Shown: positions 22,493 through 32,898, counted from the stretch's first letter. The stretch: 64,000 nucleotides of DNA from Schistosoma haematobium (GCF_000699445.3 NC_067195.1:16439287-16503286); one strand, 5' to 3'. Made by a program: numbers and translations. The notes: generated from the letters alone by a model not told the origin.

Positions 22493-23636
22493 GTCTTTTG
22501 GCAAACATCACCAAATGTTTATGTTCATATTCTGAAAATCATCACATCATAAAGTTTTCATGTTTGATTATTTAATAAAATTTTGGCAAATCAGTATAGA
22601 ACAGTTAATCTATACATGCACATATGACAGCACTATTACTGGAAATAGATAATTCAAAGCTCACTATAACACAACTATCAACCAAGAGATCTTTAGTTTC
22701 ATATTTTAAGATATCTGCGAATCAGAATTTTCGTCAGATCAAGTGTGTTCAAGTAAAATCATAATTCAATAACAACAAGATTTAATTCGTCATAGTACCT
22801 GAGAGTAGCGAAAACAATAATGGCTCACTAATACATGTAGTGGTAATTTTCAATAAACGATGAAATCTAGTTTCTAATTGGTGCATTATAGCGAGCACTT
22901 TATACATATGGTCAGACATCAGTTGCTTCATTCATCCGTTGTTCTTTTAAGTTCAAGTGCAACTTTTGGGGTTCATATAGTTTCACTTTTTTAAACAAGT
23001 TGGATCGTAAATTGTCTCAATAAGTTGATATACGTCAAATATTGTATATACTCAAGTGTCTAACAAATCTTTTGAAACTTTTTATATTACTATAGTTTAA
23101 TCGAAGACATGCAAATCTTCGTTATTCTTCTCTTGATCTGCCTAAGTCGAAGAAGGTAATTAATTGACAATAGATCAGCAACAGACAATTGCTCTATCAT
23201 ACGTTTTAGACATTCATCAATATGAGTTCGAAAATACAGGGGCTCTTAATTTAATCTGATGCGAGTAGTGGCTGCTTACTGTTTAAGAAAACTGAGCTAA
23301 GGTAAAACAACCGTCAAGTTATGCTCTTTTTTTTCATTTCCGTACTTTTATCTCATCACCAAGTGAGACCTGTGCAAAATGTATCCATTAGATTTCAAAA
23401 ACGAACATAAATTTTTCTTAATAGATACTTTCTTTGGATTCCAAATATGATTGTTTATATTTACAGTTTTTTGCACAGTATTTTACGTAGCTTATTTAGA
23501 ATATTCTTTTCTGAATTCGACAAAAACTCAAGTCATTCGTCTATATTTAGAAGCAAATTGACTTTTTAGAACATATTCACAAATAAGATTAAAACTAAGC
23601 ATTTTAACACAAAGATATCTCTTTATATATATTAAG
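22493..23636. other. A+T-rich spacer, no feature seen
   Basis: No gene or repeat that I can support. Confidence 0.4.
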
Positions 23637-23645
23637 TTAAGTAAT

Positions 23646-23932
23646 GGCGAGACTATAATTTATGGACGAACCAAACAGATTTACGATAACAGGTCATGGA
23701 TTTCGGCGATAAATTCTTTACTCATTTGGCTAACTAGCGTCTTGACATTTTAGCTGATGTCAGTTCGTGATGAAAACTCAAATCTAATCCCTATCCACGA
23801 CCATAAACTATAAATCACAATCCTTATCCTTTCCACTGTTTTAAAACACTCATTTAGCCTTAGTCAGTAGGTGGACATTCTCAAGGCCATTTTGGCGTCG
23901 CACAAAGGTCGTCCATGAATTATAGTCTTACT
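23646..23932 (+). mobile_element. MITE-like terminal-inverted-repeat element, family M (copy 1)
   Basis: The 287-bp element starts GGCGAGACTATAATTTATGG and ends with its inverted copy CCATGAATTATAGTCTTACT; the 24-bp ends match at 20 positions and all four mismatches are transitions. It is flanked by a perfect 9-bp direct repeat TTAAGTAAT (23637-23645, 23933-23941). It has no open frame, and the interior carries irregular CCTAAT-like blocks. A second copy in reverse orientation lies at 31722-31999. A 9-bp duplication is what Mutator-like elements make and 8 bp fits hAT; copy 2 suggests 8, so the superfamily is open. Confidence 0.85.
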
Positions 23933-23941
23933 TTAAGTAAT

Positions 23942-24743
23942 TAGTTTTAATTTTAAAAATACAAATAAATGAAGAATGTTCGTCTTAATACTTTCGCGTC
24001 AAGTTCTATGGTTATGCATTGGAATTAATACTTCGAAAGATAAAAGAACCAGTCATATTTGAGGCTAACAAATCGTCTAAAATTACAGCAGATGAATTAA
24101 AGATTTTTGGTAAATAGAATGGTTACTGCTAAAGTTTCTTGTATGTAATGTTACCATGAATAAAGTTGTAGATCATTTAAAATCGTGAAAATAATAGAAT
24201 AAGTATCGTTGATATAGGATGACCGAAGCATTAGTATAATTGTAAATAAGATCAAATGTTTGGCTGAAGATCAATTAACGTACAGAGTGCCGTGAATAAA
24301 ATAGAAAATAATTGGGTGAAATGAGTGCCATTTTTAATTCCTTGAGTTTATAACATTCATAAGTTATGTGAATAAAAATAACAGTAATGTTGGAAAAAAA
24401 AGATAAATTGCAGTTTTGAATATACATATAAGAAGATAGTACGTACAACAGTTAATTATATTATAACCACAGTGTAAGAGTTCTCAATCCCAAAATGCGA
24501 ATATTCAGAACATTTGATGATAATCTTTGCTTCACAAGAGCATTTTAATTTATAGATAAAATACTAATTGGCTAGTCTAGCTAATTTACTTTTAAATTAC
24601 GATGTCTTCACTGGACGTGCAAGACATTAGTTGTAGTTTTCATGTGTCGAACATACTTTGAATTATTCTGTTTAAAATCGACACTAACACTAAGCTCAAT
24701 GTGTCAATTCCAGATGGCATGTATATTAAAATCATTTATTTCT
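23942..24743. other. A+T-rich spacer, no feature seen
   Basis: No gene or repeat that I can support. Confidence 0.4.
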
Positions 24744-25208
24744 GTTGAGATCATGAATCGATCGATGTTAGACTACCACTGAAAACCTGGAAGCTCTGGG
24801 TGGCCGTTTCGTTCTAGTGTCAGAATTCGTAGCAGGGCATATCCGCGATCCGGCACGTGGGATTTAAACACACGATTTTCTGTCTCATGCGCGAACGCTT
24901 AACCTTTAGATTAGTGAGCCGACATCCGACGATGGTAATGTCTAATTTCAACCAACCCACGATATTGCACAACCATCTTCTATTGTCTTTGGTGAGTAAC
25001 TGCCTCAGACCCAACACAATTGAAACCCACTAATCATATCTTCTTACTAGAACTGAGAAAATTACCTCTCGGAGTTAGTCACCACTGAGCACATGATATT
25101 TTGGATGTGCACTGCTGAGGAGTCCCATACAAGGGAAAGAAACATCCATCCATTGTTTCCAGGCTTTCAGCAGTGGTCTAACATTGATCAGATATGCTGA
25201 TCTCAATA
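24744..25208 (-). mobile_element. Family A hammerhead SINE in foldback form (long copy plus inverted 3' end)
   Basis: The minus-strand copy at 24744-25095 has tail, hammerhead remnant, tRNA-like head (A and B boxes decayed) and the long 5' extension also seen at 6905-7075. It is followed directly by a plus-strand piece at 25100-25208 consisting only of the hammerhead module and tail. The two tails (TTGAGATCATGAATCGATCG... and ...TTGATCAGATATGCTGATCTCAA) face outward, making an overall inverted repeat. The plus-strand ribozyme keeps CTGAGGA (25120-25126) but has two extra bases before GAAAC and a broken stem III. Confidence 0.7.
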
Positions 25209-25666
25209 AGAAATCCAACAAGCTTCATAACCTTCATACTGATAAAATATTATTTACTCGCAAGTTGTTTATTCATTACTACAACAAAGTTTATTTTAAT
25301 ATTTTAATTTGAAGCACATTCTCTTCATATTCTTATTCTCATCCATTTTGTGAAAAATAGTATTTATAAACATATGATCTTTCTAAGAAAAAAACCTTTG
25401 TTTATATGTATATATGTGTACCTATATATGGAATAATCGATCTTATACCTGACATTTTAAAAGAGCAGGAGAATAATAAAAAACTTAAAATGATAAAATT
25501 ATTCATGGCAAAGAAAAATTTTTGGCAAAATCAATAAGTTTGAACAGTAGAAGAAACGTAAGGGTTACAGAAAGCACCCGAATTATTTTTTCCTGTTAAG
25601 CTGACAAATTTTCTCACTGTTCTGTTATTGAAATAGATGGTAATCTGTTCAAGCATTTTCTTAATT
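25209..25666. other. A+T-rich spacer, no feature seen
   Basis: No supported feature; a short (TATG)n-like run lies near 25400. Confidence 0.4.
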
Positions 25667-25674
25667 GACATATA
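25667..25674. repeat. Candidate target-site duplication, RTE copy 3 (3' side)
   Basis: GACATATA, repeated at 26394-26401. It is low complexity, so the match is less certain than for copy 2. Confidence 0.5.
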
Positions 25675-26393
25675 CTTACTTACTTACACCTGTTACTCCT
25701 CATGAAGGAGCATAGGTCGCTCACCAGCATTCTCCATCCAACCCTGTCCTGGGCAATCCTTTCCAGCTCCTTCCAGTTGTTATTCATCTTTTTCATATCT
25801 ACTTCTATTTCCCGACGTAATGTGTTCTTTGGCCTTCCTCTTTTCCTCTCTCCTTCAGGATTCCAAGTTAGGGCTTGCCTCGTGATGCAGTTTGACGATT
25901 TGCGTAATGTATGTCCTATCCATTTCCATCGTCTTTTCCTAATTTCCTCTTCAGCTGGAAGTTGGTTTGTTCTCTCCCACAGAAGGCTGTTGCTGATGGT
26001 ATCCGGCCAATGGATGTTGAGTATCTTGCGTGGACAGCTATTTATAAATACTTGTACCTTCTTAATGGTGGTTGTAGTAGTTCTCCAAGTTTCAACTGCG
26101 TACAGTAGAACTCTCTTGACGTTGGTATTGAAGATCCTCACTTTGATATCGGTTGAAAGTTGTTTTGAGTTCCATATGTTCTTCAATTGTAGGAATGCGG
26201 CCCTTGCTTTGCCAATCCTCGCCTTTACGTCTGCATCTGAACCTCCATGTCTATCGACGATGCTTCCCAGATATGTGAAGGATTCTACATCTTCCAGAGT
26301 TTCGCCATCAAGGGTGATTGGATTGCTGTTCTTCATTTTGAATTTGAGGACCTTGGTTTTCCCTTTGTGTATGTTGAGGCTTACTGATGCAGA

Positions 26394-26396
<3 letters not shown>
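25675..26396 (-). mobile_element. RTE-clade retrotransposon, 5'-truncated (copy 3)
   Basis: The minus-strand copy of the 3' part of the element is very close to copy 1 at both DNA and protein level. It begins within the codons after RT motif C (CTCTGCATCAGT) and ends in the TAAG tail. The plausible duplication GACATATA is at 25667-25674 and 26394-26401; the inner GAC of the right repeat is also element sequence, so the 5' junction shows microhomology. The truncation point abuts an (AT)n array, and the duplicated target is itself the start of that array, so the element probably landed in the microsatellite edge. Confidence 0.9.
25680..26336 (-). pseudogene. RTE copy 3 reverse transcriptase C-terminal fragment
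   Basis: A 218-residue uninterrupted frame matching copy 1 from [23 protein letters not shown] to the end, with only a few differences (for example [13 protein letters not shown] against [13 protein letters not shown]). It contains GHTLRK and the [11 protein letters not shown] basic motif. It lacks motifs A, B and FADD as well as the endonuclease, so it cannot work alone. The Met at its start is simply the first one in the fragment; the frame is open further upstream to the truncation. The stop lies in the TAAG repeats, as in copy 1. Confidence 0.9.

Positions 26397-26438
<42 letters not shown>
26396..26438. repeat. (AT)n microsatellite at the 5' junction of RTE copy 3
   Basis: About twenty-one AT units, starting exactly at the truncated 5' end of the retrotransposon. 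Confidence 0.92.
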
Positions 26439-26440
<2 letters not shown>

Positions 26441-27315
26441 CAGTGCACTTCGGTCAGCTACTAACGTTCGTCATTTATATTCCGTTGATATTTTTTTGCC
26501 ACATCATGGTTCGAAATCTTCAGTACAATTCATCTATCAATAATTCATTTTCTGGTAGTAAACAGACGAGTAGCTCATTGTAATAATGACACAATTTTGA
26601 CCAAACATTACTGACTGTTATTTGATTAACAAAAATACAATAATTTGTAAAATAGAAAAGAAACCCAGATTAGTTATTGAGAATTCGAAAGACCATTATG
26701 CTATTCTATATGTATTATGCATAAAATGTACACTTTCGAGACATTAACTTCAGATGGTCTAATGTAGTTAACGAAAATTATTAGAAAGGACTAATGGATA
26801 AGGCTATTTGTTTGATGATGACTAACTAGTAGAGTATAGGATAATGAAATGATTTCAGTTCAGAGAAAAGGAATTACATTGAATATAAACATATTGTGAC
26901 TAAATTTCATACATCTTGGTTAAGATTATGGAGAGACCTCCAGAGATTGTTCATAATATAAATGGTGTGAACCTTTTTTCAGATTTCTCCTGGAACTCAT
27001 TATTTATTTAAAGATGAATATTTCAGTCATTTATCATTCGATTTTTATGAATTAAATACGTAAAATTTTATCAATTCTGTTGACATTATATCAACCGTCG
27101 ATCATCATTTACTTAGATATTAGTGCATTCATATTCACATATTCTGTTAATGCGCTTTTATTTCACAAACTATGACCCAGATATATTGATTGAGATTCAA
27201 TTGACAAAAATTCAGTGATGGATTTCAGCAATCTGGACAAAATTTCCTTTCATGTACACACTTTAATTCTGAACTAATTAATGTTTAATGGTAATCAGCA
27301 AATCAAACCTTTAAA
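26439..27315. other. A+T-rich spacer, no feature seen
   Basis: No supported gene or repeat. Confidence 0.4.
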
Positions 27316-27318
27316 GTG

Positions 27319-27490
27319 GTGGTTAAAGGTAGTCAACAGGAAAGCCTGGGTATAGTTTTTGTGTTACCTGACACTCGTCAGCAAGGTACATCTGTAATCT
27401 TGAGGAAAGTGATGCTCCGTGGTGGATTCGATCTCGTGTCGCCCAGCTTCACATTCAAAGACGTTACCACTAAGCTATCCGGGACGCGAC
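27319..27490 (-). mobile_element. Family B SINE, minus strand, 3'-truncated
   Basis: On the minus strand it starts GTCGCGTCCCGGATAGCTTA, equal to the first bases of the complete family B copy. It has A box TAGCTTAGTGG and B box GATCGAATCC, then a hammerhead-like core CTGACGA with GTG but a lost GAAA. It stops soon after the module, at ACTACCTTTAACCACCAC. It lies head-to-head with the next copy. The 64-codon frame on the plus strand is a shadow. Confidence 0.78.
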
Positions 27491-27519
27491 TGACCTCATG
27501 TAGGACTTAGATGTATTTA

Positions 27520-27777
27520 CGATTGATTGATAACTAGATGGTGATCAATAACAAGATTACAGATGCACCTTGCTGACGATTGTCGAGTAGCAGGAAACCT
27601 AGACCTAGGCTTTCCTGTTAACTACCTCCAACCACCATCTTATCTCAACATAGTGAACGCAATTTCGACTCATCTAGACTGGTGGCAACATTGCAACTTG
27701 GTCGATAGGATTCAATCTGCACTAAGAAGGAACTGACATACATGACATTAATCACCACCTAGTGATCGATCAATTGT
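27520..27777 (+). mobile_element. Family B SINE in foldback form
   Basis: The tRNA-like head is absent. In its place is an inverted copy of the element's own 3' end (27520-27550), which pairs with the real tail at about 27746-27774 over about 30 bp with a few mismatches. The plus-strand body starts at ACAAGATTACAGATGCACC, just before the hammerhead-like module (CTGACGA at 27572-27578), and runs to the family B tail. The stem II and GAAAC region has drifted, so the ribozyme is inactive. Confidence 0.75.
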
Positions 27778-29203
27778 AAAAACAAACCTTTATCTAAAAT
27801 TCATGCTAGTTGAAGTTCATTGTAAAACAATCTATTCATCATTTCACACTAACTAACTAATAAAAGTTAGACATTTTACAAAAAGTAACTTTATTTCATG
27901 ATTTATTTAACTATATACTATTATATAAGACAATACATGCATAGCAATAAATCATCACTCATTTATACATTATTTTAATGAATAACTATATACAATAAGT
28001 GATTATGTATAATGGAGAAATGTTGTTAGCAATTTTAATTAATTACCTACAATTAAAAATAGAAACACATCACATTGGAAACAATTCTATGGATTCATGT
28101 ATGATAATTTCACCTGATATTTATTCATTAATAAAACCATACCTTATCATGTATATTATCTAATTACTGTGTGGTTTATTTTTATGTTAAAAATTAATGA
28201 TTATACAATTGTACTTTTTAAATGACAAAGTAGGGAGACAAAAAACTGTATGGTTTGTTTTTAGATGGTCTCTTACTATATTAAGATATATATATTGTAA
28301 TTCATAAAAGACAAAAAGAAATTGCCAATAGAATCAGGGAGTACATAGGATTTAAACTAAAAATTTCAAATAGATGGATAATGGCTATACGTAAAATTCA
28401 GAGTAAATGTTTCGTTTTATTTAAGACTTCTCAGTTGAATGTACCGGGATCTTACTGTTAACTTTCACAATGAAACCTGAACCAAGTACTTTTCACTAAA
28501 AGGATCTGTTTATGGGAAGTAAATAGTGAGATTAATTAAGAAATTATTCTACACGCAATATTGTGTTTAAAGTATATTGTCTGTGAATAAGTCAAGGAAA
28601 ATATTGCATATTTCATATTATCATCCATCAGTTATCTAAAGACATAACTGAAAAGCGATTGTGACTCATTATAATATAGATTATTAAGTAGGAAGTTTTG
28701 AACCAGTTTTATCCATTTGCTATTCATCGCTTGAATCTATATGAATCCTGTTAGCGAACGTAAACAAGTACTCATAATAGCCAGATTGTATAACTAAAGC
28801 TATATCACAGGGATATCAGCAAAAAGAGGAAGCGATCAGTAAAGTTGGTCATTTTATATGGCTAAAATGACACATTTTGGTGCAAGAGTTACTTGGCTCA
28901 AAATAAATAAACATTCCTTAAAGCATAAACGATGGTAGAATATTTTTTCGCAGGTCATCCATAAGCATAAAATAAAATCAACTACAAAGCCTACTTACGC
29001 ATCACCATATATATAATGGGGACTATGTTGTAAAGGTATGTCGATTTTCTAAACTTGTTTTCCTATTGTCATCATTTGAGTTTATGGGCCAAAATCTTCA
29101 GAATACTAAGTAGACGTCTCCCTTGTTACAAAGCATATTAATATGGTTGATAAATGAGAAGTAATTTACAATTGCCTGATCAGTGAGAAGTTATTGATGT
29201 TAC
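27778..29203. other. A+T-rich spacer, no feature seen
   Basis: No gene or clear repeat. The sequence is locally very A+T-rich. Confidence 0.4.
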
Positions 29204-29204
29204 G

Positions 29205-29475
29205 TTTGTGAAGAATTTTAGAACCAGTTGAATTCTATTAATCTTGTCACTATACGGTCACTAGATCAACTAACGCGACATTCAGTACACCATGTTGAGA
29301 ATGTGTAAGGGTTTTGTAGATAATCTGTTAGAAACCAAGATTGATCTAGGTTTCGTGCTATACGGGGACCATCAACATGATGTACTTGCAATCTTCAGAA
29401 CACTGACATTCCATGTCCTAATCCTGTCACTCAGCTTAATAGTAGGAAATGTGATTACTGAGCTATTCCAACCAC
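29205..29475 (-). mobile_element. Family B SINE, divergent subfamily, minus strand
   Basis: On the minus strand an A box (TAGCTCAGTAAT) and decayed B box are followed by AGTACATCATGTTGATGGTCCCC, then TAGCACGAAACC. The 3' region contains ACACATTCTCAACATGGTGTAC and TGACCGTATAGTGACAAG. That 3' region is shared with 31380-31540 and differs from the other family B copies, so it defines a second subfamily. An 83-codon plus-strand frame across it is a shadow. Confidence 0.72.
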
Positions 29476-30018
29476 AAATGACTTCCTACAAGACCGGTGT
29501 TTTCGCAGTTGATTTAATATCGTGGACTAAACTGAAGCTATAACTTAAGCCATAAAGTTTTACATTCGATAATTGTAATTTTTTCTAAAATTAGTCCAAT
29601 CAATTTACACTTCATGCGATCACAACTCCATTTTTTAAATTAATCATCAAGTAATTTCGGTACTTCGGGTGTCCTTTGAGCAAAACAATAGAAAATACTT
29701 TGTAGGAAACAAATGGATTATATGATAAACATCAGTTTCAACTTGTGTTGTATTGTTAAATATGGAGATAAACCTAAGATCCTCAAATTGTTAAGAAAGC
29801 CTCAAATATATTATGTTGAAAATAAGACAGACAATACTAATTACCTTGGAAGAAACTTCGATAGTATCAAAATTTGTTTAAGTTAGAAGTGTCAGTGCAT
29901 GAACCTAATAGTGTTGCACTCGTCATGAGATCTAAAGGTTTTATGCTTACTCTCTTGTATTGTCGAGATTGGTTGCCGCTGAAAGTTTTCTTACCAGAAT
30001 AAAGCCAGTGTCCATTAC
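29476..30018. other. A+T-rich spacer, no feature seen
   Basis: No supported feature. Confidence 0.4.
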
Positions 30019-30031
30019 AGCCTTTCTTTCA
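30019..30031. repeat. Target-site duplication, left, family B SINE
   Basis: AGCCTTTCTTTCA, identical to 30349-30361. Confidence 0.93.
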
Positions 30032-30348
30032 GTCGCGGCTCGGATAGCTCAGTGGTAACGTCTCTGACTGTGAAGCTGGGTGACACAAGATCGAATCCGT
30101 CAGGCAGTACCAGTTCCCTCAAGACTTTAGGTACACCTTGATGACGAGTGCCAGGTAGCACGAAACCTGGGTTCAGGGTTTCCTGTCGACTACCTCCAAC
30201 CACCATCTAATCTCAATATATAGTGCCCGCAGTGTCGAGTCACCTAGACTGGTGGCCACATTGCAACATGATCGATAGCATTTGATCTGCACTAATAAGG
30301 ACTGGATAAGCATGACATTGATCGCCACCCAGTGATCAATCAATTGTG
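30032..30348 (+). mobile_element. Complete family B tRNA-headed SINE, 317 bp
   Basis: Flanked by a perfect 13-bp duplication AGCCTTTCTTTCA (30019-30031 and 30349-30361), so both ends are defined. The tRNA-like head has A box TAGCTCAGTGG at 30045-30055 and B box GATCGAATCC at 30089-30098, both matching the Pol III consensus. Next is a hammerhead-like module, then the family 3' region, ending TCAATCAATTGTG with no poly(A) or long simple repeat. It has no protein-coding capacity. This is the reference copy for the family in this window and looks relatively young. Confidence 0.93.
30131..30195 (+). ncRNA. Hammerhead-like module of the complete family B SINE
   Basis: The core reads ATGACGA at 30141-30147, so the invariant first C is A. 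Stem II is perfect (GTGC/GCAC), GAA follows, and stem III pairs ACC with GGT. Stem I next to the core is weak, as in the copy at 8.1 kb. Probably not self-cleaving. Confidence 0.45.
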
Positions 30349-30361
30349 AGCCTTTCTTTCA
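30349..30361. repeat. Target-site duplication, right, family B SINE
   Basis: AGCCTTTCTTTCA, identical to 30019-30031. Confidence 0.93.
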
Positions 30362-31135
30362 AAAGTTATGCACATATTCATTCAGTCAATAATAAATGCT
30401 GAATGCTAACTACATATTCTTGTATTGTTAATGTGTTTTATATTAAGGCATACAAGGAAGTACCAGGGATCATTTTAATAACTTTACAAAGGTACAATTA
30501 CTATTTCGTGATAGGAAATAAGACGTATCACGCTATACTGACAAAGCATCCATATATTTTCAGGATTTAAAAATGATAAATATGAATGGGTGAATGAAAC
30601 TAGAGAAAAAATTGCTTTTTCATACCTGATTTACAGCAATCACTCTATTGAATTCAATTTCTAATTCATACGACTCTCCTTGGTTTGTTTCTCTATTAGG
30701 TTTATTTAAGTGTTTCATACACGTTTACAAATAATGGGTTGATAAAACTTATTAAAATATTTATTTACAGTCAGGATTGATTTTGTCCTAGCAGTAATCG
30801 CATAGTGGATTACACTGTATAAACGGTAAAAAAAAGAATGGTAATGATAAACGTAATTAATCGTGTAATGATTTCTCGTCATCTCATCGGTACATGTTGC
30901 AGCTGGTCAGGAGATGAAATACGATTTTGGTGGCCTTTACAAAAAAATCATGCATGAAATACATTTTATGATGTATGAAAAAGTTGTTTATATGATCTTT
31001 AACAAAGAACATGTATACAACGTAATAGTGATTATTCAAAACAATTTATTGTATAAGGAAAATATGCAATGAAATATATTTAGTAAGATGAAACAATGAT
31101 TTGGATTTAATAGTGTTACGTGCTTTAAAAATTTC
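30362..31135. other. A+T-rich spacer, no feature seen
   Basis: No supported feature. Confidence 0.4.
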
Positions 31136-31540
31136 GTTTGAACACAGTGCACTGGGTTAGGTTTGAGTCCATCCATATGGTGTACTTGTAATCTTGTTCT
31201 GTGTAGTTTTTGAATCCGTGTCATTCGACTTCACAGTCTGAGACAGTCATTGAGAACTTCGGATCACAACTGATGTCCTAAGGAGTGGAATATTTGTGAC
31301 TTTATTGAGAAATGACAGGTACTTGAGTCCCGTAAGGTTCGAGATTACAGGTACATTATGTAGATGAGTGCTTAGCAACACGAAACATACATCAATCAGG
31401 GTTTCTAACAGACTATCTACAAACCCTTACACATTCTCAACATGGTGTACTGAATGTCGCACCAGTCAAACTAATGACCGTATAGTGACAAGATTAATAG
31501 AATTCAACTGCTTCTAAAAATCTTCATAACCATAGTTTAC
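31136..31540. mobile_element. Head-to-head pair of divergent family B SINEs
   Basis: The left part (31136-31270) on the minus strand holds a tRNA-like head remnant (GACTGTGAAGTCGAATGACACGG) and the start of a hammerhead-like module. The right part (about 31310-31540) on the plus strand has GAGATTACAGGTACATTATG, AGATGAGTGC, ACGAAAC and the subfamily 3' region also found at 29205-29475. Both modules are decayed. The two heads face each other, so the pair is a loose foldback. Confidence 0.65.
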
Positions 31541-31721
31541 GCTATAATTTTATGATGGAGCCACAACATTTGATCTGCACAATACCATAATTTGAAGTAA
31601 AGTGGAATATTTTTACTAAATTAAGTAATTAGTAATAGCGAATTCAAATCATGGATACGAATGATTATTTTCATAGAGATTAATTTAGAAGTTTGTAATT
31701 GTGTTGGTAATAAAAGTGAAC

Positions 31722-31999
31722 GGCAAGACTATAATTTTTAATCGACCTTTGGACAACGCTAAAATGACCTTGTAATATCTACTTATTGACCGGGGTTAAA
31801 TGAGGGTTGTATATTAGTGTGAGGAATTAGGATTAAGATTTACAGCTAGGTTTAGGAATTACATTTAATGTTTTCATCACGAACTGATATCATCCATAAT
31901 GCCAAAATAGTATTTATCCAAATGAGTGAATAAATTTCTCAAAATCCAAGACCTACTCTCTTAAATGTGATTGGTTTTTTCATAAATTATAGTCTCCCC
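31722..31999 (-). mobile_element. MITE-like element, family M (copy 2, reversed)
   Basis: The same element as 23646-23932 but inverted, colinear along its whole length. For example, ATCAGTTCGTGATGAAAAC and AAGGTCATTTTAGCG on the minus strand match copy 1. Ends read GGCAAGACTATAATTTTTAA and its decayed partner AAATTATAGTCTCCCC. The flanking AAGTGAAC and AAATGAAC differ at one base, suggesting an 8-bp duplication. No open frame. Confidence 0.82.
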
Positions 32000-32105
32000 A
32001 AATGAACTGTTGTTATCCTAATAAGAATTATGTTTTAACGTATTTAAATTGTAACTATTCATGATCATATGCATTTTTTGCGTTAAACTACGTATACATC
32101 ATATC

Positions 32106-32380
32106 GTGGTATATGCTACTTATGTTGACAGATAGCAGTAGTGGAATGTCTATCACAAGAGATTTTAGAAGATTGAACTAAAGAAAACCGAAAGGCAAAC
32201 AGAAAGAAATTGGAATAGAAACAGTATTGAAAGAATCACAAATGATGTGAAGGACAATTGCTGCAAGATGTGCAAATCAAGCGTTTTAATGTATGTTTTT
32301 CAGATTTTATGAAGATACTTTGTAATTTTGTACTAAAGAATAAATTGGTTTTCCCCACCTGAGTGCTCCTTCACTACAAT
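32106..32380 (+). mobile_element. Interspersed repeat, family D (copy 1)
   Basis: Starts GTGGTATATGCTACTTATGTTG and shares its 3' portion with 36700-36847. The shared part includes a GATGTGAAGGACAATTG-like block, GTTTTTCAGATTTTATG, AATAAATTGGTTTTCC and CACCTGAGTG. The AATAAA could be a polyadenylation signal. It has no intact frame. I do not recognise the family; a non-autonomous element or a retroposed transcript end are both possible. Confidence 0.6.
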
Positions 32381-32662
32381 ATTATTAGTAGTGTAGTTAT
32401 TTATAGAAAAAAAATAACGTTACATTTCTCAATGTCATCATATAAATAGTGTCAAATTTCAATACCTTTCTAATGAAATGAATAGTTTTAAGAAAAAATT
32501 ACCATATTCAGATTGTACAATTTTTTCGTGTCATTTTATAAGCTTGTTATTTATCAAGCAATAAAATGAAATGTGATCTTCTGTAAACGAAATTTAATTA
32601 TATTATTATTATTAAAATATTGATTGTATTTGTCTGTTATTATTAACAGTTCTGTTTTTCAC
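32381..32662. other. A+T-rich spacer, no feature seen
   Basis: No supported feature. Confidence 0.4.
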
Positions 32663-32782
32663 TGATTGAAATCATGAGTCAATTGAAGCTAGATCACTAT
32701 GGAAAACCTGGAAGCACCGGACGGCCGTTTCGTCCTAGTATGGGACTCCTCAGCAGTTTCAATTGACTCATGATTTCAATCA
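32663..32782 (-). mobile_element. Family A hammerhead SINE, truncated foldback
   Basis: A perfect 25-bp inverted repeat (32663-32687 and 32758-32782; inner edge CAATTGAA) encloses only the hammerhead module and the tail-proximal part of family A. The minus-strand body begins right at CTGCTGAGGAG; the tRNA-like head and the 5' half of stem I are gone, replaced by the inverted tail. To the right, further plus-oriented family tail (AATCTCCACAAGCCCCTTCTG) continues to about 32820. Confidence 0.82.
32714..32758 (-). ncRNA. Hammerhead ribozyme with intact core, minimal stem III
   Basis: On the minus strand core CTGAGGA (32747-32753) is followed by stem II GTCC/GGAC, GAA, minimal stem III ACGG/CCGT and the cleavage base C (complement of 32720). 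All invariant core residues are present. Because the upstream arm was replaced, stem I next to the core is only about four pairs, one a G-U. Activity is therefore uncertain, perhaps only as a dimer. Confidence 0.65.
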
Positions 32783-32876
32783 GCGAAATTTCTAAAAAAA
32801 TCTCCACAAGCCCCTTCTGATTCGGTTTTTACTAAATTAAGATGAATGAAAATGTAAAGAAATCATAATTGTTTTT

Positions 32877-32898
32877 AATATATATATATATATATATT
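32877..32898. repeat. (AT)n microsatellite
   Basis: About eleven TA units. Confidence 0.88.

Noticed and set aside
30045..30098. Functional tRNA gene
   Set aside because: A and B boxes are good, but no acceptor or anticodon stems form, the unit repeats elsewhere with a fixed downstream sequence, and it has a target-site duplication. It is a SINE head.
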